From Bin76 sp963665765 (GTDB lineage Bacteria > Actinomycetota > Acidimicrobiia > Spongiisociales > ZC4RG35): a DNA stretch of 64,000 bases. Shown here one piece after another: positions 1-8,031 of the stretch. The notes beneath the pieces were generated by a model. It ran no database searches, had not been told where the DNA came from, and saw only the letters and a list, made by a program, of their open reading frames with translations. The translations under genes and the position numbers were made by a program. Numbering within the stretch: the first letter of the stretch is position 1; each line of letters opens with the position of its first letter. The stretch is from the NCBI GenBank assembly GCA_963665765.1, contig OY762464.1, positions 1,240,001 through 1,304,000 on the forward strand, read 5' to 3'.

Positions 1-144
1 ATGACGGGGAAGATCGACACCACCATCTCTCGAGGTCGGATCGTTTTCACCGAAGGCCGCATCGTTGGTGACTCAGGGGGGCGGTTTGTCTCCCCCGACG
101 GTCCGCCCCTTCGTGTGACAGATCCACAGACTTCCCCGATGTAA
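1..144 (+). CDS. Dihydropyrimidinase/D-hydantoinase family protein, C-terminal end only
   Basis: Only the last 47 codons are present, open at the left edge and ending in TAA at 142-144. The visible tail (GKIDTTISRGRIVFTEGRIV, then GGRFVSP) matches the beta-sandwich end of cyclic amidohydrolases, where a 'T..RG..V...G..VG..G.GRFV' stretch closes dihydropyrimidinases and hydantoinases. Such enzymes open cyclic imide or ureide rings, which fits the amidases and PuuE-like deacetylase further along. The catalytic metal site lies outside the window, so the family is inferred from the tail alone. Confidence 0.6.
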   Translation: MTGKIDTTISRGRIVFTEGRIVGDSGGRFVSPDGPPLRVTDPQTSPM

Positions 145-191
145 CTACTTCCGCCGGTCTCATCCCACCAATAATTTGTCTACCTAACCCG

Positions 192-209
192 CCGCGAGAC
201 GCGGTTTTT
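192..209 (+). terminator. Rho-independent terminator after the hydantoinase-like gene
   Basis: A short perfect hairpin (CCGCG, loop AGA, CGCGG) is followed directly by five T. It lies about 48 bases after the stop at 144. The rest of the 145-491 gap holds no convincing gene; the promoter of the nucleotidase gene should lie there. Confidence 0.6.
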
Positions 210-480
210 CAGCAAGAGGTATAGCACGCTACGGGCACTTTTCAAGGTTGAATTTCTTTGATCAATAGCAAGGGTCTTAACCACTGATGATCGCCATCAC
301 TGGGACGGGGCGGCGAGCTACTGCCAGAGGTTACCGGGCGAGGGAATGCCCTTATCGGGTAGCTTCGAACTACTGGCGCTATTTTCGATTTGTTCTGGGC
401 AAGGCATCGTTCGAAGGCGTCTTTCCCGGAGGCGCACTCCTCCTTGCGGCTCGGTAGCCTAAAGAACAATCAAACAGATG

Positions 481-486
481 AAGGAG
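481..486 (+). promoter_or_regulatory. Ribosome binding site for the 5'-nucleotidase gene
   Basis: AAGGAG lies five bases before the ATG at 492. It selects this start over an in-frame upstream codon at 390, and the 492 start also gives a clean signal peptide. Confidence 0.75.
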
Positions 487-491
487 TAGGT

Positions 492-2429
492 ATGACAACC
501 ACCCGATCCAAAGGCCCGTTCGCCATTCTTTTCGCTTTGGCGCTGATAGCCGGGATGCTGGTTTCCGCCCCCGCAAGTGCCCAGGACGCCGAAGACAGCG
601 GAAGTTTCACACTCACCATTCTGCATAACAACGACGGGGAATCGAAGCTCCTCTCCAACGATTCCGACCCGGGAGTGGCCCGTTTCGTGGCCTTGATGAA
701 GCAACTGCAGGCCGACGCTTCCGGCACGGGACTGGTGACCCTGACCTCGGGTGACAACTTCCTGGCTTCTCAGGAGTTGGGGGTTTCCCTGGCCCGCGAG
801 GGTGCACTATATGACTCGATAGCTCTGAGCGGCATCTACGACGCCATGGCTCTGGGCAACCATGATTTCGACCTCGGACCCGAGGTAACCGCCCGGTTTG
901 TGACCGGGTTTTCCCCACCGGTGACGTTCCTGTCCGCCAACGTGGACTTTTCGGGTGAACCCGACCTGCAGGCGCTGGTGGACCAAGGCCTGATCGCCGG
1001 CAGCACGGTTATAGAGACCGGCGGTGACCGGATCGGCGTGATCGGGGCGGTCACCCCGCTGCTGCCCAATATCTCCACCCCTCGCAACGCGGTGGTTTCC
1101 CCGGTGTTGCCGGCGGTGACGGCGGCGGTCGAAAGCCTGACCGGTCAGGGAGTGAACAAGATCATCCTGGTCAGCCATCTCCAGGACGTCGACGAGGAAA
1201 TCCAGCTGATCGGAAGTCTCTCAGGCGTAGACGTGGTGATCGCCGGAGGCGGAGACGACCTGCTCCGCAACGACGGGAATACCTGCCTCCCCGAAGAAGA
1301 AGCGGTGGCGCCCTACCCGATCGAGGTGGAGGACGCCTCCGGCGCGACGGTGCCGGTCATCACCGCTCCGGGCGGGTACCGCTGCATCGGGGAGTTGAAC
1401 GTCACCTTCGACGCCAACGGCAACGTCACGGCATCCGAGGGCCGTTCCATAGGGGTTGGTTTCGATGTGGAACCCGATCCGACGGTCCAAGCCAACGTGA
1501 TCGATCCTCTAACTGCGGCGGTGGGTCTCATCGACGCCGATGTGATCGGCGCCAGCGAGGTCGAGTTGGACGGGCGCCGTTCGGGAGTCCGCACCAGGGC
1601 CACCAACGAGGGGAACCTCCTGGCCGATGCTCTGCGGGCCACGGGCACCAACCTGGCCGATGACTTCGGTATCACGGCGCCGGATGTGGCCGTCCAGAAC
1701 GGAGGCGGTATCCGCAACGACGCGGTGATTCCGGCTGGTGAAATCACCACCGGAGTGACCTGGGACATCGCTCCCTTCCGGAACTTCGTGGTGGTCGGCG
1801 AGGTCCCGCGCCAAGTCTTCTGGACGCTGCTTGAGCAAGCCGTGGACCGGATACCAGGCGCCGGGGGCCAGTTCGCCCAGGTTTCGGGGTTCACTCTCAC
1901 TTACGACCCGGCCGCCCCGGCCCGGGAGATAGCGCGGGACGGCGACTGCTCGGTGAGCGGCAACCCCGGCCAGCGAGTGCGCCAAGTGGTGCTCGACGAC
2001 GGCACGGTCATCGTCAGTGACGGGCAGGTGGTGCCGGGTGATCCGGTGGTGCTGGCCACCATCGATTTCCTGGCCAACGGCGGGGATTGCTACCCGCTGG
2101 GTGATATCGACTTCATCAAGCTGGGCGTCAGCTACCAGCAGGCCCTGGCCAACTACATATCGATCGATCTGGGGGGAATGATCACCGCGGCGGCCTACCC
2201 GACCGACGGTGCCGGCCGGATCGTGGCTCTGGAGGCACCCGAAACCACCGAAGTGACGGTGGCGGCAGGCGACTACCTGCGAAAGATCGCTATGACCCAC
2301 CTCGGCGACGAGAACCGCTGGATGGAGATCTTTGATCTCAACCAAGGCGTGATCCAAGCCGACGGTAAGGCGCTGACCAACCCCAATCTGATTCGGATCG
2401 GCTGGGTGCTGAAGATACCCACCAGTTAG
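492..2429 (+). CDS. Secreted 5'-nucleotidase/2',3'-cyclic phosphodiesterase family protein with LysM-like tail
   Basis: A 645-residue exported phosphoesterase, probably releasing phosphate or nucleosides from nucleotides outside the membrane. The first ~30 residues are a signal peptide (basic start, hydrophobic core, cleavage near ASAQDA). Calcineurin-type metallophosphatase motifs follow: ILHNND, GDNF, GNHDFD, VSHL and a GGGDD segment. The 5'-nucleotidase C-terminal domain is marked by QNGGGIRNDA. The last ~50 residues (YLRKIAMTHLGDENRWMEIF then NPNLIRIGWVLKIP) look like a LysM wall-binding domain. The first motif lacks the usual His after Asp (NNDGES rather than NDxH), so metal binding may differ. 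It appears to be a single-gene unit with its own terminator. Confidence 0.85.
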   Translation: MTTTRSKGPFAILFALALIAGMLVSAPASAQDAEDSGSFTLTILHNNDGESKLLSNDSDPGVARFVALMKQLQADASGTGLVTLTSGDNFLASQELGVSLAREGALYDSIALSGIYDAMALGNHDFDLGPEVTARFVTGFSPPVTFLSANVDFSGEPDLQALVDQGLIAGSTVIETGGDRIGVIGAVTPLLPNISTPRNAVVSPVLPAVTAAVESLTGQGVNKIILVSHLQDVDEEIQLIGSLSGVDVVIAGGGDDLLRNDGNTCLPEEEAVAPYPIEVEDASGATVPVITAPGGYRCIGELNVTFDANGNVTASEGRSIGVGFDVEPDPTVQANVIDPLTAAVGLIDADVIGASEVELDGRRSGVRTRATNEGNLLADALRATGTNLADDFGITAPDVAVQNGGGIRNDAVIPAGEITTGVTWDIAPFRNFVVVGEVPRQVFWTLLEQAVDRIPGAGGQFAQVSGFTLTYDPAAPAREIARDGDCSVSGNPGQRVRQVVLDDGTVIVSDGQVVPGDPVVLATIDFLANGGDCYPLGDIDFIKLGVSYQQALANYISIDLGGMITAAAYPTDGAGRIVALEAPETTEVTVAAGDYLRKIAMTHLGDENRWMEIFDLNQGVIQADGKALTNPNLIRIGWVLKIPTS

Positions 2430-2452
2430 AAAAGAATCCCTACTCGTACAAC

Positions 2453-2495
2453 GGGGGTGTTCCGGTCCCAACGGCCGGGACACCCCCATTTTTTT
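2453..2495 (+). terminator. Strong rho-independent terminator after the nucleotidase gene
   Basis: GGGGGTGTTCCGG (2453-2465) pairs with CCGGGACACCCCC over about 13 bp with one G-T wobble, around a nine-base loop, and is followed by a T tract. It starts about 24 bases after the stop codon. Confidence 0.85.
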
Positions 2496-2499
2496 GACC

Positions 2500-3099
2500 G
2501 AAGCCCGGATGCGGGGGTGGTCGCTTGCCCCTGGGGTAGCCAAGTTGATGGGTTGCTGGGTCTTCGGAATTTACGGGGGAGTGATGGCGGCGAGTAGGTT
2601 CCAGTTCGGCTTGCCGGCGTCTCTTCCTGGGTAACAGTTTGGCATAGACCGACCATCCGGCGACTATCAGACCCATCGGGTTCCTGATCGGAAGGGCGAC
2701 GGATTCCACACTTCTAATACTTTTCCGATGACTCTCAAACAGGGATTCGTCACCATACGCGACCTCAAATTTCATGGCGCAGAGCCGACACCTTTGATAG
2801 CACAGCCCTGTATTGATGCTATTGAGTAAAACTTCTCAGTAATAGTCTTCAACCACAGAAGGACCCCATAATATCTCCATGCCTATGGCAAAATTCGCCA
2901 GCATGTTGCTCGGCCCCTCTTTGTGTGCGTGGCCATATTCCGAGCCCAGGAGCGTGGGTAGCCACGAGGTACAGACTGACATCGCCCGCGACAAGCATGC
3001 CATGATCGCCGGGGCGTACCCGCCCGAGGACCTTCCCAACACCTACTCCATCATTCATCACCGACGACCGCCTCCCCAAAATGCGAACACTTGGTCGCA
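2500..3099. other. 600-base stretch without a confident gene; possible gene remnant
   Basis: No reading frame here has recognisable motifs. On the minus strand two overlapping short frames (3100 to 2849 and 3042 to 2836) each look protein-like over part of their length: the first near its start, the second near its end (GPSNMLANFAIGMEILWGPS). A frameshifted remnant of a small gene downstream of the GHKL ATPase is therefore possible but not shown. Base composition is less GC-rich than in the neighbouring catabolic genes. Confidence 0.25.
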
Positions 3100-3633
3100 C
3101 TATCTCAGAAGCAGGACATCCTTATAAGGTGGGATCGAAATAGAAAGAGACCGTCGTACCTTTGAGGAAACAGGCCGATTTCGAGAGGATGCAATCCGAC
3201 CTTTCAAGCAGACAATCGAAGCGTCTCCGGTTTCCATGATTAACATGCCCCCCTTGGCGGTCAGGTTACATAGAAAAGGCAACCCCCTACCTCTTCCCCG
3301 TGGCTTGTGGGTGGCCGAGGTGACACCCATCTCAAAAGCCCTTATGGGCGGGTGGCCGAGCGCCTGTTCCACCCCCACACCATGATCTCGCACATGTAAA
3401 ACGGATCCGTTGTCGGTAGCTACCAGTATCACCGGTGCGGAGGGCGCACCCGACCATTCGGCAGCGTTAGCTGTCATCTCCCAGGCCACGTCAGCAACAT
3501 CCCCTCCCGAGTAGTTCCCGAACCTCAATTCCGGATGGTCCCGAAGGAACCATGACGGTTCATCTTTCACCCGCTGAGCATCTCTATCCTCGGGGCTCCG
3601 ACCGCGGAACACAGTGCCTCGCCAGAGAATCAT
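3100..3633 (-). CDS. GHKL-type ATP-binding protein (histidine kinase/anti-sigma-like ATPase fold)
   Basis: A 177-residue protein with the motifs of the GHKL ATPase fold. An N-box-like EMTANAAEW has the Mg-binding Asn at residue 56. A G1 box DHGVGV lies at 83-88, and a Gly-rich G2 stretch PRGRGRGLPF at 111-120. There is no His-phosphotransfer domain, sensor or membrane segment, so it resembles a stand-alone anti-sigma or regulatory ATPase rather than a full kinase. Its start overlaps the stop of the upstream 136-aa gene by four bases (ATGA), so the two are probably translated together. The partner and target are unknown. Confidence 0.65.
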   Translation of the reverse strand: MILWRGTVFRGRSPEDRDAQRVKDEPSWFLRDHPELRFGNYSGGDVADVAWEMTANAAEWSGAPSAPVILVATDNGSVLHVRDHGVGVEQALGHPPIRAFEMGVTSATHKPRGRGRGLPFLCNLTAKGGMLIMETGDASIVCLKGRIASSRNRPVSSKVRRSLSISIPPYKDVLLLR

Positions 3634-4040
3634 TCGGTCACTCCGCGGTCGGGAGATTCCCTACCCAGTTCCCACACAGAAGATTCGCTCACCATGGCGT
3701 ACACGCGGATCATCGTGTTGATGGCCTCAGGTACAAGATCCGCAGCAATGTGCTCATTGTTCCCTTGGTATGTGTCGAACTGCCAGTATCTATCTGCTCC
3801 ACGGTGGCCTGCGGCCAACATAAGCCTCGGCCACCATCCGTCCAGATGGGTTGCGGAACCGACCAGCACGTCACAAGGCAACAAAGGATGGGAACGAGTT
3901 TCCCATAGCATCCCCCACCGCTCCCATTCAAACGGGCTCAGCCGAGTCACCTCTTCGGCAATTTCTACGCCCAAACGATCCGACCGATCCTTACTTGCAC
4001 AAGGATCGGGGATGATCAACGGCCAGATGGGATCAGGCAC
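3630..4040 (-). CDS. Unknown 136-aa protein coupled to the GHKL ATPase
   Basis: I do not recognise this family. The protein is soluble-looking, rich in Trp and acidic residues (EWERWGMLW, DGWWPRLM, RYWQFDTY), with no signal peptide or membrane helix. The start is a GTG at 4040. Its stop overlaps the ATG of the GHKL ATPase by four bases, a strong sign that the two form one unit. By position it could be the sensor, substrate or antagonist of that ATPase. Confidence 0.5.
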   Translation of the reverse strand: MPDPIWPLIIPDPCASKDRSDRLGVEIAEEVTRLSPFEWERWGMLWETRSHPLLPCDVLVGSATHLDGWWPRLMLAAGHRGADRYWQFDTYQGNNEHIAADLVPEAINTMIRVYAMVSESSVWELGRESPDRGVTE

Positions 4041-4172
4041 TCTGAACCAATGCTAATCCCCTCTTTCAACCCACCGGATACTGTAACACCTCCCTGGCCG
4101 GAACTTCGACGCCTCACAAAACTCTGGCGTCAGGCCGGGCAAGTCAGGTCGCCGGAAGGCGGACGGTGTTCC

Positions 4173-5195
4173 CTATGGGCTCAGGGCGCCTTTGCGCCAG
4201 GCGGTGATGTAGTTCATGCAGAATTCGTCCCGGCCAAGCAGGACGTCCTCGGCCAGGCGATAGGGCACGGAGTCCCGGTTGGTGGCGAAGACGTCGGCCA
4301 GGGGATTCATGACCGGGTCGATGATGCCGCTGTCCGCCCCGGCTTCTGTGGCCAGATTGATGAAGACTGCGTTCATCAGCTTGCGAGCCGGGATACCGAA
4401 CGAGACGTTGCTCATCCCGCCGGTGATGTTGATCTCGGCCCCGTAACGGCGCCGAAGAGCGCGGATGGCGTCGAGCGTGTGCAGGCCGAAAGAACTGTCA
4501 ACCGAGATGGGAAACACCAGCGGGTCGACAAAGATATCTCCCAGGTCGATTCCTGCCGTCCGGGCCGCCTCCACCATCCGCGAGGCGTTTTCGATCCGTT
4601 CGGCGGCGTCCGCGGGCATGCCCTCGGCGCCGGCCGCGGTGACGATCACCCGGGCGCCGTGTTGCACTGCCAGTTGCACCGCCTCGATTCGTTCGAGCGA
4701 CGCCGAATTGAGCATCGGTCGGCTTGCCCCTCCGATGGCCGCCGCCAAGCCGGTCTCGATGACGGATATGTCCGAAGAGTCAACCGAGATGGGCAGGGCG
4801 GTCACCGACCGGACGTAACCCACCAGCCAGGTCATCGCCCGGCGTTGCTCGACGGTTCGCAGCGAGATCTCGTCTACGTTCACATCCAGGTAGTGGGCCC
4901 CGGCCCGTTCTTGATCGAGCACCGCCCGACGCAGATACTGCCGACCGATGTCAGCTTCGACCCCCTCGCCCATGGCAACCTCCACCGCCAGGGCGATGTG
5001 CTTGATCCGGCCTTCCCGATAGGCCTGACTGGCGCCCATGGAATCGGAGATGGGCAGGAAACCGGGTTGGCCGCCCTCGGTCACGAAAGTGACCCCCTCC
5101 ACTCCGCCTCGGGTGGCGAACCGCTTTCCCTTGCGCAGGACGATCCGAGTGGTGTGGACGTTCTCTCCGATGACAGTGAACCGTTGAGGATTCAT
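4173..5195 (-). CDS. Pterin-binding (dihydropteroate synthase-like) methyltetrahydrofolate:corrinoid methyltransferase
   Basis: A 340-residue TIM-barrel protein of the DHPS/methyltransferase family that moves methyl groups between a corrinoid protein and tetrahydrofolate. Family-type motifs include the start IGENVHTTR, the strand end YLDVNVDE, an SVDSS segment and the late ITGGMSNVSFGIPAR, close to the 'SNxSFGxPxR' signature of MeTr-type enzymes. Its ATG overlaps the stop of the reductive activator gene (ATGA), and it is the last gene of the corrinoid operon. The likely role is to accept the methyl group from the corrinoid protein and make 5-methyl-tetrahydrofolate. Confidence 0.8.
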   Translation of the reverse strand: MNPQRFTVIGENVHTTRIVLRKGKRFATRGGVEGVTFVTEGGQPGFLPISDSMGASQAYREGRIKHIALAVEVAMGEGVEADIGRQYLRRAVLDQERAGAHYLDVNVDEISLRTVEQRRAMTWLVGYVRSVTALPISVDSSDISVIETGLAAAIGGASRPMLNSASLERIEAVQLAVQHGARVIVTAAGAEGMPADAAERIENASRMVEAARTAGIDLGDIFVDPLVFPISVDSSFGLHTLDAIRALRRRYGAEINITGGMSNVSFGIPARKLMNAVFINLATEAGADSGIIDPVMNPLADVFATNRDSVPYRLAEDVLLGRDEFCMNYITAWRKGALSP

Positions 5196-6871
5196 GTGGA
5201 CGCCAATCGCGGCAGGGAACCGAGATCAGAGAAGGTGGCGGGCATCGGTTTGAACTGGCATCCCTCCACAAAAATATCGAAGAAATCCGGAGTGGTTTCG
5301 AGCTCAACGTGAGTCACCCGCCTGGTCAACTCCTCCGCCCAGCGGCGTTTTCGGGTGGACAGCAACAAGGCTCGGGCGCCGTCCACCGCCGCGTTGCCCA
5401 CCTTCACCACCCGCTCCTCGGGCACCGGAGCGATCAGACCAATGTCAATGGCGTTGCCCACATTAAGGTAGGTGGCGAAACCTCCCGCCAGATAGAAACG
5501 ATCGATGTCGGCCGGATGCACCCCGGCGTTGCGCATCACGATATATTGCCCGCAGTAGTTGGCGGCCTTGGCCTGAGCGAGGTTGCTGGCGTCCTCCCGG
5601 GAGAAGGTGATGCCCTGCTCGGGCACCACTTCGACAGCGAACCGCTTGGGATCCCGAACAAACGCACCCAACTCGTTCATCAGGCCCCGCCGGCGGAGCT
5701 CAGCCAGGACATCAACCAGCCCCGACCCGCAGATCCCCACCGCAGACTCGTCTCCGATAGTCCGATAAGAAACGGCCGTTCCGTTGGCCGAGAGTCGGAT
5801 CGATTCGATGGCGCCGTCGTAGGCCCGCATCCCATAGGTAACCAAGCCGCCCTCGAACGCCGGACCCGCCGGACAGGACGCCGCCCACATGCGGCCCCGG
5901 TGGCTGAGAACCACCTCGGTGTTGGTGCCCATGTCCACCAGCATCTCGGTTCGCCCGTCCTCTCCGAGCCGGACCGTCTCCAGGCACGCCACCGCATCGG
6001 CGCCCACATGGCTGGCCACCAGGGGTATCCCATACACCTTGGCCTGCCGATTGGCCCGCAACCCCAGCGCCCGGCTTTCCGCCCAAAGCGCCGTGTGGGA
6101 ACGCCGTCCAGCCAGATAGTCGTGTTCGGCGAGAGACTTATAGGGCATTTCCCCGATGGTTTGCACGCTCAGCCCGAACAGAAGATCGCGCATGGTGGAA
6201 TTGCCGGCCACCACGATCTCATAGATGGTGGGAGGACGCCGGCCCGCCTTCCGGCACAGATCCCGGGTGGCCTGGTTGATGGCCGCCACCGCCGCCCGAC
6301 GCAATTCGTCGGCCACCCCCGGGCGGGCCTCATAGGAGATACGATGCATGACGTCGCTGCCCCCGAATTGCTGGGGGTTCTCGAAACTGGCCACCCCCAA
6401 AGTGGCGGCTGATTCGAGATCCACCAACTCCACCACCACCGTGGTGGTGCCCAGATCGATCGCCAGACCGCAGATGGATCGCCGGTAGCGGTCGATCACC
6501 GTGTCCCCGCGCATAACCTGGTTGCCCGCCCGGGTCACAGCCGGATGGAACTCCACCGGTCGGCCGTGATCGTAACGACTGCCCTCCACGATCCTCGGTC
6601 GTCTCCGAAGCGGCGCGAATCGGATGGAAGGGCTGTCCTGCACCACCCGCGCCTGGCAAGCCAAGCGGTAGGGGCCTCGCAGGTACTGCTCATTTTCGGT
6701 GCGTTCCCCCAGCGCTTCCATGCCCTGGGTGATTTCCACCACGCATTCGTGGCACTCCCCGCTCCGCAGACACGAGGTGGCCACTTCGACTTCCAACTCG
6801 TCGGCATAGTCGAAAATGGTCTTGCCCGCCACCTGCGGGCGGGCGCTGCCATGGTGGGAGACGATGCTCAC
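5192..6871 (-). CDS. Reductive activator of corrinoid proteins (2Fe-2S ferredoxin plus ASKHA ATPase domain)
   Basis: A 559-residue RACo-type protein that uses ATP to re-reduce accidentally oxidised Co(II) corrinoid back to Co(I). Cys at about 34, 40, 43 and 72 (CLRSGECHEC, later LACQA) form a plant-type 2Fe-2S site. The ASKHA ATPase domain begins near residue 139 with DLGTTTVVVEL, followed by GNSTMRDLLFG, DMGTNTEVVL and late GGFATYLNVGNA. I choose the GTG at 6871, which overlaps the upstream stop by four bases (GTGA), over a longer in-frame extension to 7015 that only reads through the neighbouring gene. An activator next to a corrinoid protein is the diagnostic arrangement of methyltransferase systems. 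Confidence 0.85.
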   Translation of the reverse strand: MSIVSHHGSARPQVAGKTIFDYADELEVEVATSCLRSGECHECVVEITQGMEALGERTENEQYLRGPYRLACQARVVQDSPSIRFAPLRRRPRIVEGSRYDHGRPVEFHPAVTRAGNQVMRGDTVIDRYRRSICGLAIDLGTTTVVVELVDLESAATLGVASFENPQQFGGSDVMHRISYEARPGVADELRRAAVAAINQATRDLCRKAGRRPPTIYEIVVAGNSTMRDLLFGLSVQTIGEMPYKSLAEHDYLAGRRSHTALWAESRALGLRANRQAKVYGIPLVASHVGADAVACLETVRLGEDGRTEMLVDMGTNTEVVLSHRGRMWAASCPAGPAFEGGLVTYGMRAYDGAIESIRLSANGTAVSYRTIGDESAVGICGSGLVDVLAELRRRGLMNELGAFVRDPKRFAVEVVPEQGITFSREDASNLAQAKAANYCGQYIVMRNAGVHPADIDRFYLAGGFATYLNVGNAIDIGLIAPVPEERVVKVGNAAVDGARALLLSTRKRRWAEELTRRVTHVELETTPDFFDIFVEGCQFKPMPATFSDLGSLPRLAST

Positions 6872-7209
6872 CGGTCGTCGGTCTCTTTTCGCCGGTCTCT
6901 CCGCCTCTGCTCGGCGTCTCTTTTGATCCTGCCGATTCTTTCTTTGGTCCGCTTCACCGCCCGGGGGTTGGATTCCCAGGCGCTTCGATAGTCGAAGGTC
7001 CCGTCGTGGCCGCATGCCAAATCATCGGGATTGCCATCTTCGGTGGGGAGTTGGTTGCGGCAACGGAACATCGCCGTGCACAGGTCGAAGCGGTTGCGAT
7101 ATGGGCAACGGGTGAGAGATTGCTCTTCGGCGTGAGCAACGATATCAGAGAAGATGGCGGACATCCGGTCGAGCCGCTTCTGGAAGGCCTCCATATTCGA
7201 GTCGGACAT
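6868..7209 (-). CDS. Unknown Cys-containing 113-aa protein in the corrinoid operon
   Basis: No family recognised. The first half contains five Cys/His-rich positions (RCPYRNRFDLCTAMFRCRNQ, later ACGHDG), suggestive of a metal or Fe-S site. The second half is a highly basic tail rich in Arg and Lys. It starts 10 bases after the corrinoid protein gene ends and overlaps the activator gene by four bases, so it is co-expressed. A role in electron transfer to the activator or as a small methyltransferase subunit is possible but only inferred. Confidence 0.6.
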   Translation of the reverse strand: MSDSNMEAFQKRLDRMSAIFSDIVAHAEEQSLTRCPYRNRFDLCTAMFRCRNQLPTEDGNPDDLACGHDGTFDYRSAWESNPRAVKRTKERIGRIKRDAEQRRRDRRKETDDR

Positions 7210-7218
7210 GTGCCCTGC

Positions 7219-7968
7219 TCAGCGAACCTCTATGGCTAGTTTCTTGGCCAACTCCACACAGGCGAGGGCATCCTTGCCATACCCGTCGGCGCCCACGTCC
7301 TGGCCGAATTCCGGGGTGACCGGAGCGCCCCCCACCATGAACCGCACCGACTCCCGCAGGCCGACATCCTTGAAAGCCTCCACCGTTTTGGCCATGTTGG
7401 GCATGGTGGTGGTGAGCAGAGCGGACATGCCGATTATGTAAGCATTGTGCTCTCTGACTGCGGCAATGAACTCATCGGGCTTGGTGTTCACACCGAGGTC
7501 AATCACCACAAAACCCCCGCCGCGCAGCAGCATTATGCAGAGATTTTTGCCGATGTCGTGCAGATCCCCTTGCACGGTGCCCATGATCACCGTACCGATC
7601 GGCTCCACCCCCGAGGCGGCCAGGATCGGCTCGATATGGGCCATTCCCGCTTTCATGGCTCGGGCCGAAATCAGAACTTCCGGAACGAACACGTACCCCT
7701 CGCGGAATTTGATGCCGACAATCCCCATCCCGGCAATCAGCCCATCGTCCATGATCTCAAAGGCCCCCACCCCGTCGTCAAGAGCCTGCCTGGTGAGCTG
7801 ATCAACTGTGACCATGTCCCCGGCAATCAGAGCCGCGGCGATCTGTTGCATAAGAGGGGAGGTGCGGCTGAACAGCGCGATGTTTCTTTCGATCTCCTCA
7901 GGCCGTTCGAGAAACTCCTCGATCTCCTCGCGGATGTATTCGTTGGTGATGTCAGATAGTTCAGGCAT
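7219..7968 (-). CDS. Corrinoid (cobalamin-binding) methyl-carrier protein
   Basis: A 249-residue two-domain carrier protein. The N-terminal helical cap spans about residues 35-120. The B12-binding Rossmann domain has the signature GDLHDIG with the Asp-x-His-x-x-Gly lower ligand at residues 135-140, the SALLTTT segment near 186 and VGGAP near 220. The length and organisation match MtbC/MttC-type corrinoid proteins of one-carbon systems. It lies between the UroD-type methyltransferase (63-base gap) and the activator, so it is the shuttle that receives the methyl group. Confidence 0.88.
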   Translation of the reverse strand: MPELSDITNEYIREEIEEFLERPEEIERNIALFSRTSPLMQQIAAALIAGDMVTVDQLTRQALDDGVGAFEIMDDGLIAGMGIVGIKFREGYVFVPEVLISARAMKAGMAHIEPILAASGVEPIGTVIMGTVQGDLHDIGKNLCIMLLRGGGFVVIDLGVNTKPDEFIAAVREHNAYIIGMSALLTTTMPNMAKTVEAFKDVGLRESVRFMVGGAPVTPEFGQDVGADGYGKDALACVELAKKLAIEVR

Positions 7969-8031
7969 GGAATTGAAACTCTTGGGTGGTGGCTGGATGG
8001 TGTGGTGCGGCGAAAATCATCACCATTTCTT

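Noticed and set aside
1509..2543. A 344-codon open frame on the minus strand
   Set aside because: Antisense to the nucleotidase gene and runs through its terminator.
2836..3100. A real gene on the minus strand downstream of the GHKL ATPase
   Set aside because: Two short frames each look protein-like in part, but joining them needs an unsupported frameshift and no family is recognisable.
4050..5312. A 420-codon open frame on the plus strand
   Set aside because: Antisense to the pterin-binding methyltransferase gene.
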